From an uncultured Aeriscardovia sp. (GTDB taxonomy: Bacteria > Actinomycetota > Actinomycetes > Actinomycetales > Bifidobacteriaceae): a DNA stretch of 53,917 bases. Position numbers and translations under genes: made by a program. The DNA lies in the NCBI GenBank assembly GCA_903789535.1, contig CAIFES010000007.1, positions 36,768 to 90,684 on the forward strand. The letters are read 5' to 3'. The notes below the pieces were generated by a model. That model was given only the letters and a program-made list of their open reading frames with translations. It made no database searches and was not told the origin of the DNA. Shown piece by piece: positions 1 through 8,038 of this stretch; position 1 is the first letter of the stretch, and the number at the start of each line of letters is the position of its first letter.

Positions 1-62
1 AACAGACAACAGACAACAGACAACAGACAACAGACAACAGACAACAGACAACAGACAACAGA
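1..62. repeat. AACAGAC heptanucleotide tandem repeat
   Basis: Eight full copies of AACAGAC followed by a partial copy. The array begins at the window edge, so its true length is unknown. The 7-bp unit is not a multiple of three and would shift frame if it lay in a coding region, but no gene is visible here. The rest of 1-365 holds a parS palindrome, a second tandem repeat and no credible gene. Confidence 0.95.
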
Positions 63-70
63 ATAAAAAT

Positions 71-104
71 AGTGGGGAATGTTTCACGTGAAACATTCCC
101 CACT
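71..104. terminator. 34-bp perfect palindrome around a parS site, possible terminator
   Basis: The two 17-base arms are exact reverse complements and centre on parS at 80-95. On the minus strand the hairpin is followed by ATTTTTATT, so it could end transcription of the amidohydrolase, whose stop lies 262 bases upstream on that strand. The palindrome is seen directly; the terminator role is inferred. Confidence 0.5.
80..95. promoter_or_regulatory. parS: parS site 1
   Basis: Exact TGTTTCACGTGAAACA, the canonical 16-bp ParB nucleation site. It is intergenic. Confidence 0.95.
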
Positions 105-106
105 AT

Positions 107-172
107 CGGTTCTTGAGTTAACCGGTTCTTGAGTTAACCGGTTCTTGAGTTAATCACCAGTTCTTGAGTTAT
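107..172. repeat. 16-bp tandem repeat, about four copies
   Basis: CGGTTCTTGAGTTAAC occurs at 107-122 and 123-138, with one mismatch at 139-154, and a degenerate fourth copy of the TTCTTGAGTTA core follows at about 159-172. It lies directly beside the parS palindrome. Function unknown. Nothing else supportable was seen between 173 and 365. Confidence 0.85.
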
Positions 173-365
173 GGCTTGTCGGCCAGTTCAGGTGTTCAGG
201 TATCTCGACGATCAACCCTTCGGTCTACCAGCCATGAGATTTACCGGCCATGCCTATCGGCCATCTCCGATGCCCCATCGACACTGTCTGACGGCACTTC
301 CCGTCGGCACTATCTGACGACTGGGATATCTGGTGGTCGATATTCTCCGGCAATCTCTCCGACGA

Positions 366-1712
366 TCAGAACCCGAATGTCTGACGCAGAATAGCGTCCA
401 CCTCGGGCAGACGGGTGACCTCCGGATGCCAGACCGGCTGGCCGGAGACAATGACGAGCTCCGGATCATCGAGCGTATGCAGATCCTCAAGCGGGTTCTT
501 GTCGAGCACGATGAGATCCGCCTGCTTGCCCTCGGTGACAGAACCGGTGTGATCGGCGATACCGAGAATCTCCGCCTCGCCGAGCGTGCCGTCGTAGAAC
601 GCCTCGGTTTTGCTCATGCCGAGATAATCCACGAACAGCTGCATCTCACGCCATGTGCCATATTGCGTGTCGAACGTCATGGCGGAATCGGTGCCGACAC
701 CCACAGGGATGCCGGCCTCGTGCGCCTGCTTGGCACCTTTGATCATGCCGGCGCCGACATGCTTTGTGTTCTGCAGCTGCACATCGGTGATGCCAGTGAC
801 CGACTGCTCGATCTCCGACAGCGGCAGCGCGGCCGAGAGTGTCGGCTCCACTGCGGAGAAGCCACGCAGCGAGCGCGGGTTATGCAGATACAGGTCGATC
901 ATCTCATCGTCAAGCGGCGCGCCGTGCTCGATGGTGTCAACGCCGGCCTCAAGCGCGTTCTTGACGCCCTCAGGGCTCTGGGCATGCGCGGAGACGATCT
1001 TGCCGGCGGCATGCACAACGTCGCAGATGGCCTTCATCTGGTCGACGCTCATCTGCGGCAAGCCGGCCTCCCCGAGCTTCTGCGAGTCGACCACACCACC
1101 GGTGGCGGCAATCTTGATGACGTCGGCGCCATGATCGAGATTCTGCTCGGCGTTGGTACGCGCAGCATCGACATCAGCGCATTCCAGCGCGATGAGCGGG
1201 GCACCGTGACCGCCAACAGTCGCAAGCAGCGGGCCGGAAGCGAGAATATGCGGTCCGAGCAGATGACCGGAATTCACATGATTGCGCACAGCCACATCGG
1301 CATACCAGATATCGCCTTGGGAACGGAATGTGGTGACACCCGAATGCAGCAGGGTCAGCGCATTCTTCTTCGCGCGTTCATAGAGAAGCGGACGACCGAC
1401 CGGGCTGCGCAGTGCCTTCGCCAGACGGATCTTGTTTTCCGGCGTCAGCATCTTCGGGTCGAGCGGGCTGCCGTCGGACATCAGATGCACATGGCCATTG
1501 ATGAGTCCCGGGGTGACGACCTTGCCGCTCGCATCCAGATTGTGATAGCCGGCAGGAACCTCGGTCTGTGCTGTCGGGGCGACCTTCTCGATCTTGCCAT
1601 CCGCACCGATGACGACACTCGTGTCGTGATAGACGGTTCCTTTTTTATCGCCGACGACCACCGTCGCATGCGAAAGAACGAAAGGCTCAACGCCTTCGGC
1701 TTTTCCGACCAT
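366..1712 (-). CDS. Metal-dependent amidohydrolase family protein
   Basis: A 448-residue protein with the amidohydrolase TIM-barrel metal set: NGHVHL at 72-77, a candidate carboxylated lysine K200 in VIKI, H243 in SAHAQ, H263 in IEHG and D342 in GTDSA. This pattern fits the imidazolonepropionase-like or Xaa-Pro dipeptidase-like subgroup, which hydrolyses cyclic amides or peptides; the substrate cannot be read from sequence. There is no signal peptide, so it is probably cytosolic. The start at 1712 is chosen because AAGGAGG lies just upstream of it; an ATG at 1727 lies before that Shine-Dalgarno and lacks one of its own. It has its own upstream gap with two parS sites, and no functional link to parB is evident. 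Confidence 0.85.
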   Translation of the reverse strand: MVGKAEGVEPFVLSHATVVVGDKKGTVYHDTSVVIGADGKIEKVAPTAQTEVPAGYHNLDASGKVVTPGLINGHVHLMSDGSPLDPKMLTPENKIRLAKALRSPVGRPLLYERAKKNALTLLHSGVTTFRSQGDIWYADVAVRNHVNSGHLLGPHILASGPLLATVGGHGAPLIALECADVDAARTNAEQNLDHGADVIKIAATGGVVDSQKLGEAGLPQMSVDQMKAICDVVHAAGKIVSAHAQSPEGVKNALEAGVDTIEHGAPLDDEMIDLYLHNPRSLRGFSAVEPTLSAALPLSEIEQSVTGITDVQLQNTKHVGAGMIKGAKQAHEAGIPVGVGTDSAMTFDTQYGTWREMQLFVDYLGMSKTEAFYDGTLGEAEILGIADHTGSVTEGKQADLIVLDKNPLEDLHTLDDPELVIVSGQPVWHPEVTRLPEVDAILRQTFGF

Positions 1713-1838
1713 TGTGCCTCCTTGCATGGCACCCGCCGCGCATATGGCGTCGGGGTTGCTGCCGCTTGTCGATTTACGCCTTACTCACAGCATAGAGGAA
1801 TGCGGACAGCGTCGTATAGCGTGTTTCCCAGTGTGAAA

Positions 1839-1854
1839 TGTTTCACGTGAAACA
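1839..1854. promoter_or_regulatory. parS: parS site 2
   Basis: Exact TGTTTCACGTGAAACA in the parB-amidohydrolase gap. Its centre is 34 bp from that of site 3, about three helical turns. Confidence 0.95.
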
Positions 1855-1858
1855 ATCT

Positions 1859-1902
1859 GGGGGATGTCCCAATGTTTCACGTGAAACATCGTGACATCCC
1901 CC
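1859..1902. repeat. Inverted repeat enclosing parS site 3
   Basis: GGGGGATGTC at 1859-1868 is the exact reverse complement of 1893-1902, with parS between the arms. No T-run follows on either strand, so it is not a standard terminator, although it sits just downstream of the parB stop on the minus strand. The rest of 1713-2010 holds no gene. Confidence 0.8.
1873..1888. promoter_or_regulatory. parS: parS site 3
   Basis: Exact TGTTTCACGTGAAACA inside the 1859-1902 inverted repeat. Confidence 0.95.
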
Positions 1903-2010
1903 AAAAGTCACTGTGATCACACAGCACGTCAGATCGGTCCTGAAAATCAATCAGGAAAATCAGCCTGGAATATCAACCCAAGCTGAGCGAGGGTATCAAC
2001 CCGGAATCGA

Positions 2011-3927
2011 TCAGATCCACCCGTCATTCTCGTTAACACCATTCTCACCACCGGCCGCGTTGCCACCGGTCAGCAGCTGCGTGAGACGGTCAAGATCCTC
2101 ATGCGAAGCAAACGTGATGACGATGCGCCCCTTCTTCTCGTTGCCCCTGATGGAGACCTTCGTCTGCAGATGATCCTCGAGTCTGCCCGGCAGACCGGTC
2201 CCCGCCCAGTAATCAGCACTGCGCTGGGAGCTGACCCGCTTCGCGGCAGCATTCTTACCCGTATGGAGCGCGACGATCTCCTCCGTGGAACGGACGGAGA
2301 GGCCTTCTTTGACGATGCGGTCGGCAAGATCAGCCATCTGTCTGGTGCTTCTGAGCGCCAGCAGCGCACGGGCGTGGCCGGCGGACAGCACACCGGAAGC
2401 CACGAGCTTCTGGACGGACCCCGGCAGCTGCAGCAGCCGGAGCGTATTGGCGATCTGAGGACGCGACTTCGACACCGCCTCCGACAGTTGCTTCTGGGTC
2501 AGACCGAACTCCTGCATCATCTGCTGATAGGCAGCCGCCTCCTCAAGCGGATTCAGCTGCACACGCTGGAGGTTCTCGAGCAGTGCGTCGCGGAGCATCT
2601 GCTCGCTTGTGGCAGTGCGCACGATGGCCGGGATCGTCTTCAGTCCGGCGATCTTGGAGGCGCGCCACCTCCGCTCGCCCATCACAAGCTCATAGGTCGC
2701 CTCCGAGGCGTCCTGCGGGTGATCGGATGCCGGACGATCGGCGGACTGATCGGATTCCGCATGGTCTGCGGGATGGTCAGATGCCGCAGAATTCCTGGAA
2801 TCTGCTCCCTGACGAGCGGATTTGCCATGACCAGATTCGTCAGACTCGTCGAGCGGCGACTGCGAGCGCCGGATGACCACGACGGGCTGCAGCACGCCGA
2901 CCTCTTTGATGGAATCGGCAAGCTCATTGAGCTCATCCTCGTCGAATACGGTGCGTGGCTGCTTGGGGTTCGGGACAATATCGTCGACGGCGATCTGTGT
3001 GAGATAGGCGCCATTGACCGGTTTGAGCGGCTTGACCACCACATCCTGCGACGCCCCTGCGGCGGACTTATCAGATGCACCATCGGGGGATGCAGGGGAT
3101 GCTGCGGCAGAGGCGTCCCCTGTCAAAGCGGCAGTACTCTGACCATGTTCCGCATCGCGTGCGGATGTTTCACGTGAAACATCCGTTCCTGAAACAGTCG
3201 AACGGCCCGCTGTCCTGGTTCCGGCCTCGGTAGCAGAATCATCCGCTGTCTGACCTGTCCTGCCTGCAGAAGATTGACGTCCATCAACAGCGGCGTGCGC
3301 GGCATTGTCATCAGCAACAACATCGTCATCGACCGCGGCAAGATCCGTCCCGCCGAAGAACAAATCGACCGGATGGGCGATCTCGTCCCAGCCCGGCATC
3401 CGCATATGCGACGCACCGCGACGACCTGTGCGGCGACGCGACGAGGATGCTCCTGCACGCGTATCGGTCGTATCAGCAGAATCGACCGCATCAGTACGTG
3501 ACGCCTGCGCATGGGAGGGCGATGAGGCCGCCTTTGTGCTGGCTGCACCAGACACACGGGAAGACCTCCCGCGCGAGAGGACACCGGCATTCGTATCGCC
3601 GGATCCGCCTGACTTCTGTGCAGATGCGGCTGTCGGAGTCGCTGACCGCGCGGATCGTTCCTGTGACGGCGTCGGCTGTTCCCGAGACAGCTGCCCCTGC
3701 GACGGCTGTCCCTGTGGCTGTTTCGACTGTCGCGGCTGCGACTGCGGTTGCGGTTGCGCCGGATTCAACGACGGCTGCGTGGTCTCCCGCCGACCGGGCT
3801 GGCCGTCCGCCGGGCGCTGCGCATTCTGCACGGCAGGTCGTATCGCCGGATTTGCCTGTCGAGTGGTCGGAACCGGGCTGAGAGAGGGAAACAGAGCGCC
3901 CAGCCCCTTGCCAAGATGTCCAGCCAT
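2011..3927 (-). CDS. parB: Chromosome partitioning protein ParB with very long disordered N-terminal region
   Basis: 638 residues, about twice the usual ParB length. It starts with the conserved actinobacterial MAGHLGKGLGALFPS, followed by about 285 low-complexity residues rich in Q, P, S, A, T and D. The core starts near 300 (IVPNPKQPR at 318-326), with GERRWRA at 417-423 (CTP/parS-loading box), LLENLQR at 449-455 and a helix-turn-helix near 475-500. A second disordered insert (about 356-410) splits the first core domain. ParB binds parS, spreads as a CTP-dependent clamp and works with ParA to segregate origins. The ATG overlaps the parA stop (TGATG), so the two genes are translationally coupled. 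A parS site lies inside this gene and encodes VSRET at 250-254. Confidence 0.95.
   Translation of the reverse strand: MAGHLGKGLGALFPSLSPVPTTRQANPAIRPAVQNAQRPADGQPGRRETTQPSLNPAQPQPQSQPRQSKQPQGQPSQGQLSREQPTPSQERSARSATPTAASAQKSGGSGDTNAGVLSRGRSSRVSGAASTKAASSPSHAQASRTDAVDSADTTDTRAGASSSRRRTGRRGASHMRMPGWDEIAHPVDLFFGGTDLAAVDDDVVADDNAAHAAVDGRQSSAGRTGQTADDSATEAGTRTAGRSTVSGTDVSRETSARDAEHGQSTAALTGDASAAASPASPDGASDKSAAGASQDVVVKPLKPVNGAYLTQIAVDDIVPNPKQPRTVFDEDELNELADSIKEVGVLQPVVVIRRSQSPLDESDESGHGKSARQGADSRNSAASDHPADHAESDQSADRPASDHPQDASEATYELVMGERRWRASKIAGLKTIPAIVRTATSEQMLRDALLENLQRVQLNPLEEAAAYQQMMQEFGLTQKQLSEAVSKSRPQIANTLRLLQLPGSVQKLVASGVLSAGHARALLALRSTRQMADLADRIVKEGLSVRSTEEIVALHTGKNAAAKRVSSQRSADYWAGTGLPGRLEDHLQTKVSIRGNEKKGRIVITFASHEDLDRLTQLLTGGNAAGGENGVNENDGWI
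3166..3181. promoter_or_regulatory. parS: parS site 4, inside parB
   Basis: Exact TGTTTCACGTGAAACA within the stretch encoding the disordered N-terminal region of ParB. Confidence 0.95.
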
Positions 3928-5129
3928 CACTGCCTCTCTTCCTCATCGGCGGTCATATCAGAATCGCCGTCACCGTAACCGATATTGCTGCGGCCATCGT
4001 TGTCAGAATTGTCCGACGCTCCATCATTGTTGTCAGGATTGTTGTCAGGCGCACCATCGCGCGGTTGCCCATCGTCCTGTGCCACGCCGTGCCCGTCATT
4101 CCCACTGTCCTGAGGCATATTCTGCCCCTCATCCTGCGGTTCATTCTGTTCGCCGCTCCCGGTGTTCTGGTGGACGTTGCCGCGCAGGGCGATCTCCAGA
4201 GCCGCCTCGCGATAGGCCACCGCACCGGCGGAACGCGGACTGTACGAGATGGCCGGCTCGGCATGGCTCGGCGCCTCCGAGACACGCACGGCACGCGGGA
4301 TCACCGTCTTGAGCAGGATGTCGGGATAATGCTGACGAACCTGCTCATATACCTCCCGACTGAGCGAGGTACGGCGGTCGAACATCGTCACGAGCATCAT
4401 TGAGACCGTGAGCGACGGATTGAAGTTCTGCTGCACGAGCTGGATGGTATTAATGAGCTGTCCCAACCCCTCAAGCGCGTAATACTCGGCCTGAATGGGG
4501 ATGAGCACCTCCTCGGCGGCGTTGAGCGAGTTGAGAACAAGCAGCCCGAGGCTCGGCGCGCAGTCGATAAAGATGTATTCGTAGCGTTTGCCGGCTTCTT
4601 TGAGATAGGCGGCGAGCGCGTTGCGCAGAAGATTGACGCGGTCGTCGAGGGCCGCGATCTCCAGTTCTGCACCAGAAAGATCGATGGTGGACGGCACGAC
4701 GTCCATGCTCGGATAAATTCCGGAGGTTCGGACGGCCTGTGCCATGGTGGCGCGACCCTCCAGCACGTCATAGATGGAGAGGGATCCTTCCGGGTGGCTG
4801 ACGCCGAGCCCGGTCGAGGCGTTGCCCTGCGGGTCCATGTCGAGGACGAGGACGTTGGCCCCGCGCTCGGCAAAGGAGGCGGCGAGATTGACAGCCGTGG
4901 TCGTCTTGCCGACGCCGCCCTTCTGGTTGGCGACGGCGATCACCCGCGTATATGACGGCCTGGGGAAGGTCGCCTTCATCACATGGTCATACCGTGTGGA
5001 TTCGCTCAGCAGCTCGGCACCGACCTCGCTGGTGCTGGTATCGCCAAAGATACGGCGCAGAATGTCGTCAACATCAGACATGGACGGGTTATCCCCCGTG
5101 TCTGATGTTTCACGTGAAACATTTTCCAC
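3927..5129 (-). CDS. parA: Chromosome partitioning ATPase ParA (Soj)
   Basis: 400 residues. Deviant Walker A KGGVGKTT at 70-77 with the signature lysine K70, then DMDPQGNAS from 97. The ATPase core ends near 313 and is followed by about 87 residues rich in N, D, G, Q and E that are not part of the usual fold. ParA binds nucleoid DNA as an ATP dimer and is stimulated by ParB to move origins. The start is GTG at 5129, with AGGAGG eight bases upstream. The parS site at 5106-5121 encodes residues 3-7 (NVSRE), so the N-terminus may be shaped partly by DNA-site conservation. It overlaps parB by one base. Confidence 0.95.
   Translation of the reverse strand: MENVSRETSDTGDNPSMSDVDDILRRIFGDTSTSEVGAELLSESTRYDHVMKATFPRPSYTRVIAVANQKGGVGKTTTAVNLAASFAERGANVLVLDMDPQGNASTGLGVSHPEGSLSIYDVLEGRATMAQAVRTSGIYPSMDVVPSTIDLSGAELEIAALDDRVNLLRNALAAYLKEAGKRYEYIFIDCAPSLGLLVLNSLNAAEEVLIPIQAEYYALEGLGQLINTIQLVQQNFNPSLTVSMMLVTMFDRRTSLSREVYEQVRQHYPDILLKTVIPRAVRVSEAPSHAEPAISYSPRSAGAVAYREAALEIALRGNVHQNTGSGEQNEPQDEGQNMPQDSGNDGHGVAQDDGQPRDGAPDNNPDNNDGASDNSDNDGRSNIGYGDGDSDMTADEEERQ
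5106..5121. promoter_or_regulatory. parS: parS site 5, at the 5' end of parA
   Basis: Exact TGTTTCACGTGAAACA just inside the parA start codon, next to its translation start. ParB bound here could affect parAB expression (inference). Confidence 0.95.
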
Positions 5130-5812
5130 TTCAACGACCTCCTCGCCGTTTCACCTGTGTTCCTCTGTGACGACGGACGGCTGCTCAACGCGCGATTGTC
5201 ATTTGGTACACCTGTTGATGCCCTACGCACCAGCCGGCATCAAAGCACACGTTTCCCATCCGTCACATCAGCAGGACCCGGCCCTTGGGACTCGGATCTC
5301 TGTTGACCGTCATGTTCCGTTTCTCTTCTTCCGAGACTACCCGCGGAAGAAGATGACTGTTTTACACTATCTGCCACGACACACCGCGCAAAGCGGAATT
5401 CCCGATTGTGGATAACTGGCGGCAGCATCACTGTCGGCGGCCAACAGCGATCAGCACGATCCGTCACCAGAAAGACATGCCGCAAACCGCCGAGATAACG
5501 ACGATCCCGGCAGACATGTCCCGGCAAGCATGTCCAGGGCAGTCAAGAATGTTCCGGACAACAATCCGGACGATAGTGACCCGTGTCCCGGCCGGTAACA
5601 CTTCCGTCTCCCAGAGTCAGAGCGCCCGGGAAAGAAAACGTCCCAGAGAAGAGCGCTCCGGGAAACAGGGCGCCTCAAGGAATCGCAAAGAATAGGGACC
5701 TGGACCTCAACAGATACCAGCACAAGACCGACCCGGTCACCGCAACCGGCTCTGACCCACTGTGACCGACCGGTTTACCGTCACCCGCCGGTCTGACCGT
5801 GACCGGCCGATC
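5130..5812. other. Gene-free gap between parA and rsmG with one DnaA box
   Basis: About 680 bases with no ORF that resembles a protein. It should hold the parAB promoter, but no clear -35/-10 pair was found. A perfect DnaA box (TGTGGATAA) lies at 5407-5415, inside an 18-base stretch at 5405-5422 that recurs just upstream of dnaA at 11086-11103. Confidence 0.6.
5407..5415 (-). promoter_or_regulatory. DnaA box upstream of parA
   Basis: TGTGGATAA, reverse complement of the consensus TTATCCACA. It lies 5.4 kb from the origin cluster, upstream of parAB on their strand. Confidence 0.6.
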
Positions 5813-6607
5813 TCACCGTTTCTCGACCGTCACCACATGCGTGGGCTCGAGCCCCTGCCCCACCGGCGCCTCAAAGACGCGCGGATTGACGGCATGATAC
5901 CGACGCAGAATCTTGCCCGCCTTGTCGATCTCCGCCTGGGCGGAACGGCCTTTGAGCGCGATGAGCTCGCCGCCGCGATGCACGAGCGGCATCACCCACG
6001 GGGTGAGCTTCGTCATCGAGGCGACGGCACGGCATGTGACGATGTCGAACTGCTCCGAACCATGCAGCTGCTCGGCGCGGTCACGCTGGACACGCGCATT
6101 CTTCAGACCAAGCTCGTCAATGACCTCGTTGAGCCAGTCGACGCGCCGTTCCATCGGCTCGATCAGCGTGAAATAGTCATGCGGGAGCATGGCGGCGAGA
6201 ACAATCCCCGGAAAACCGGCACCGCTGCCCACATCAGCGATGCGCAGACTGTCAATCCGGCTTTTCCGCGCAAAACGTTCGATGAACGGGACGAGCGCGG
6301 CAGAGTTGAGAATATGCCGCTCCCAGATACGGCCGACCTCACGCGGACCGATAAGTCCGCGCAGCACACCCTCCTGGGAAAGTTTCACGTGAAACATTCT
6401 CATCGCGGGCAGCGCATCGCCGAGCACCTGCTCAAGGACGGGCGAGTCCTCCAGCGGATCGGACACGGATACGTCTGACACCGATGCGGACGCGGCGGAT
6501 ACAGGTTCATTCGCCGCCGAGGAATCAGAAGCAGATACGGCGGATGCAGATGCCGTCGTCGCAGACTCCGATCGGTTCATCTCGGGATCAGTCATCGGGC
6601 GTGTCAC
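5813..6607 (-). CDS. rsmG: 16S rRNA (guanine-527-N7)-methyltransferase RsmG
   Basis: 264 residues. The SAM-binding motif ADVGSGAGFPG lies at 124-134, preceded by the family block GLIGPREVGRIWERHILN. RsmG methylates G527 of 16S rRNA in the cytosol. About 55 Ser/Ala-rich residues precede the family domain. GTG at 6607 overlaps the khpB stop (GTGA); ATG at 6595 is an alternative start. A near-consensus parS at 6381-6396 encodes MFHVKL at 71-76. Its position between khpB and parA is the standard actinobacterial order. Confidence 0.93.
   Translation of the reverse strand: MTRPMTDPEMNRSESATTASASAVSASDSSAANEPVSAASASVSDVSVSDPLEDSPVLEQVLGDALPAMRMFHVKLSQEGVLRGLIGPREVGRIWERHILNSAALVPFIERFARKSRIDSLRIADVGSGAGFPGIVLAAMLPHDYFTLIEPMERRVDWLNEVIDELGLKNARVQRDRAEQLHGSEQFDIVTCRAVASMTKLTPWVMPLVHRGGELIALKGRSAQAEIDKAGKILRRYHAVNPRVFEAPVGQGLEPTHVVTVEKR
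6381..6396. promoter_or_regulatory. parS: parS site 6 (one mismatch), inside rsmG
   Basis: AGTTTCACGTGAAACA matches parS at 15 of 16 positions. The 14-bp palindromic core is intact; only the outermost base differs. Confidence 0.85.
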
Positions 6608-7539
6608 TTCCTGCGATAACCGTCCTGATCGTCATCCTCGTCGTCATCCTCATCCGAGTCGTCGTCATCATCTGACTCATCGTCGTCATCGGACTCGTCA
6701 GAATCGTCTGGATCATCCGACTCGTCATCCTCATCCGGGTCATCATCGGAATCATCGTCATACTCGTCATCGTCGATGTCGTCATCATCCGACTCATCGT
6801 CGGAATCATCCTCATCGGACTCATCCTCAGAGTCGTCGTCGGAATTATCGAGATCATCGTCGTCCGAGTCATCAAGATCGTCGTCGGTATCCTCCGACTC
6901 ATCCTCGTCGATGTCATCAGCCTCGGAGACGGCAGCACCATTATCAGGCTCGCCCGCCTCCACAGCATCGGCGTCAGCGATGTCCTCGCCGTCAAACTCG
7001 TCGTCCAGCTCGTCGTCCTCCTCATCATTGAGGGCGTCGCGATCGGCCTTGGAGAGATAGATGGTGACATGACGGTGCGGTTCCTCGCCATGGGAACGCG
7101 AGCGCATGCCCTCGTCACGGGCCACATCATGGATGATCTTGCGTTCGTACGAGTTCATGTCCTCGAGGGTCACCGGCTCGCCCGTCTCATTCACGTCGGC
7201 GATGGCGTCCAGCGCCTCCTCGCGCAGACGGCGGCGCTTGCGTGTCAGGAACCCGTCGACATCGAGGATCAGACGGGAACGCTCGCCCGTCTTCTCCTGC
7301 ACGGCGAGCCGCGTCAGGCGCTGGAGGGCCTCGACCACCTCGCCGTCACGGCCGATGAGCAAGCGGATGTCGGTGTCATCGTCGGCGACGACCTGCACGA
7401 CCGGCCGGCCGTCACGCACACCCATCTCGATGTCACCATCAAAATCAAGCGCGTCGAGCAGCCCCTCGAGATAGTCGGCGGCGATGTCCGCCTCCTCATT
7501 GAGCTCGTCGAGGTCTGGCTCCTGCTCGCGATCCGCCAT
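6604..7539 (-). CDS. khpB: RNA-binding protein KhpB/Jag with long acidic tail
   Basis: 311 residues. A type II KH domain with GRDG at 63-66 is followed by an R3H domain (RKIIHDVA at 133-140), the pair that defines SpoIIIJ-associated Jag/KhpB RNA-binding proteins. From about 172 the chain is almost only D, E and S, with scattered hydrophobics, ending in basic YRRK; relatives end soon after R3H. Start at 7539 has GGGGG upstream; an open frame extending to 7887 is not protein-like. It lies downstream of yidC, as is usual. The acidic tail could act as an RNA mimic or autoinhibitory segment (inference). Confidence 0.9.
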   Translation of the reverse strand: MADREQEPDLDELNEEADIAADYLEGLLDALDFDGDIEMGVRDGRPVVQVVADDDTDIRLLIGRDGEVVEALQRLTRLAVQEKTGERSRLILDVDGFLTRKRRRLREEALDAIADVNETGEPVTLEDMNSYERKIIHDVARDEGMRSRSHGEEPHRHVTIYLSKADRDALNDEEDDELDDEFDGEDIADADAVEAGEPDNGAAVSEADDIDEDESEDTDDDLDDSDDDDLDNSDDDSEDESDEDDSDDESDDDDIDDDEYDDDSDDDPDEDDESDDPDDSDESDDDDESDDDDDSDEDDDEDDDQDGYRRK

Positions 7540-8038
7540 TGGAATACCCCCATCATTCGGTCCGGCCGCCGCAGACAGCAGCGCGGGTGCCTGACATTCA
7601 TTGTCCTTTTTTGATTCTAGCGGAGATTGACCGGCAGCGAGACAGAGATCGCCGCACGTGCCTATCAACCGTGGCTGGCACAGGTTGGAGTGGCCTGTGT
7701 GCGGGCCAGATCTATCAGCGCGAAACCATAAGAACAGAAATGGCACGACCGCCGAAACAATGGCACGACCGCAGGAACAGAAATGGCACGCACCCAAAGG
7801 CGCGTGCCATTCGACGTCTGCCCCGGAAAACCCGCATTGATGAGGAGACTGAGGCTCCCCGGGAAAGTCATATGAGCCGAAGCTCACTTTTAATCATACA
7901 TTCAGTTGTGCCGCTTCTCGACGCGGCGCGCGATCGGGACGGGAATGACCGTATTCGGTCACTTCCTTGGCCTGAGGTCGCTTCCTTTACTTGCGATCGT
8001 TGCCATAACGAGCGGTCCGCGCAGCCGCTTCCGACGAC
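7540..8038. other. Gap between yidC and khpB with short repeats
   Basis: About 500 bases without a credible gene. Apart from the repeat cluster at 7732-7811, nothing recognisable was seen. Confidence 0.6.
7732..7811. repeat. Direct and inverted repeats of a GAACAGAAATGGCACG element
   Basis: GAACAGAAATGGCACG occurs at 7732-7747 and 7775-7790, with a related AAACAATGGCACGACCG at 7756-7772. The last copy forms a hairpin: AATGGCACGC (7782-7791) pairs with 7802-7811 across a 10-base loop. This may attenuate yidC transcription into khpB, but no strong T-run follows on the minus strand. Confidence 0.7.

Noticed and set aside
333-1850. A 505-codon plus-strand frame over the amidohydrolase
   Set aside because: The opposite strand has a complete amidohydrolase with all metal ligands and a good Shine-Dalgarno; this frame has no recognisable motif.
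7540-7887. N-terminal extension of khpB
   Set aside because: The added residues have no KH/Jag similarity and a Shine-Dalgarno supports ATG at 7539.
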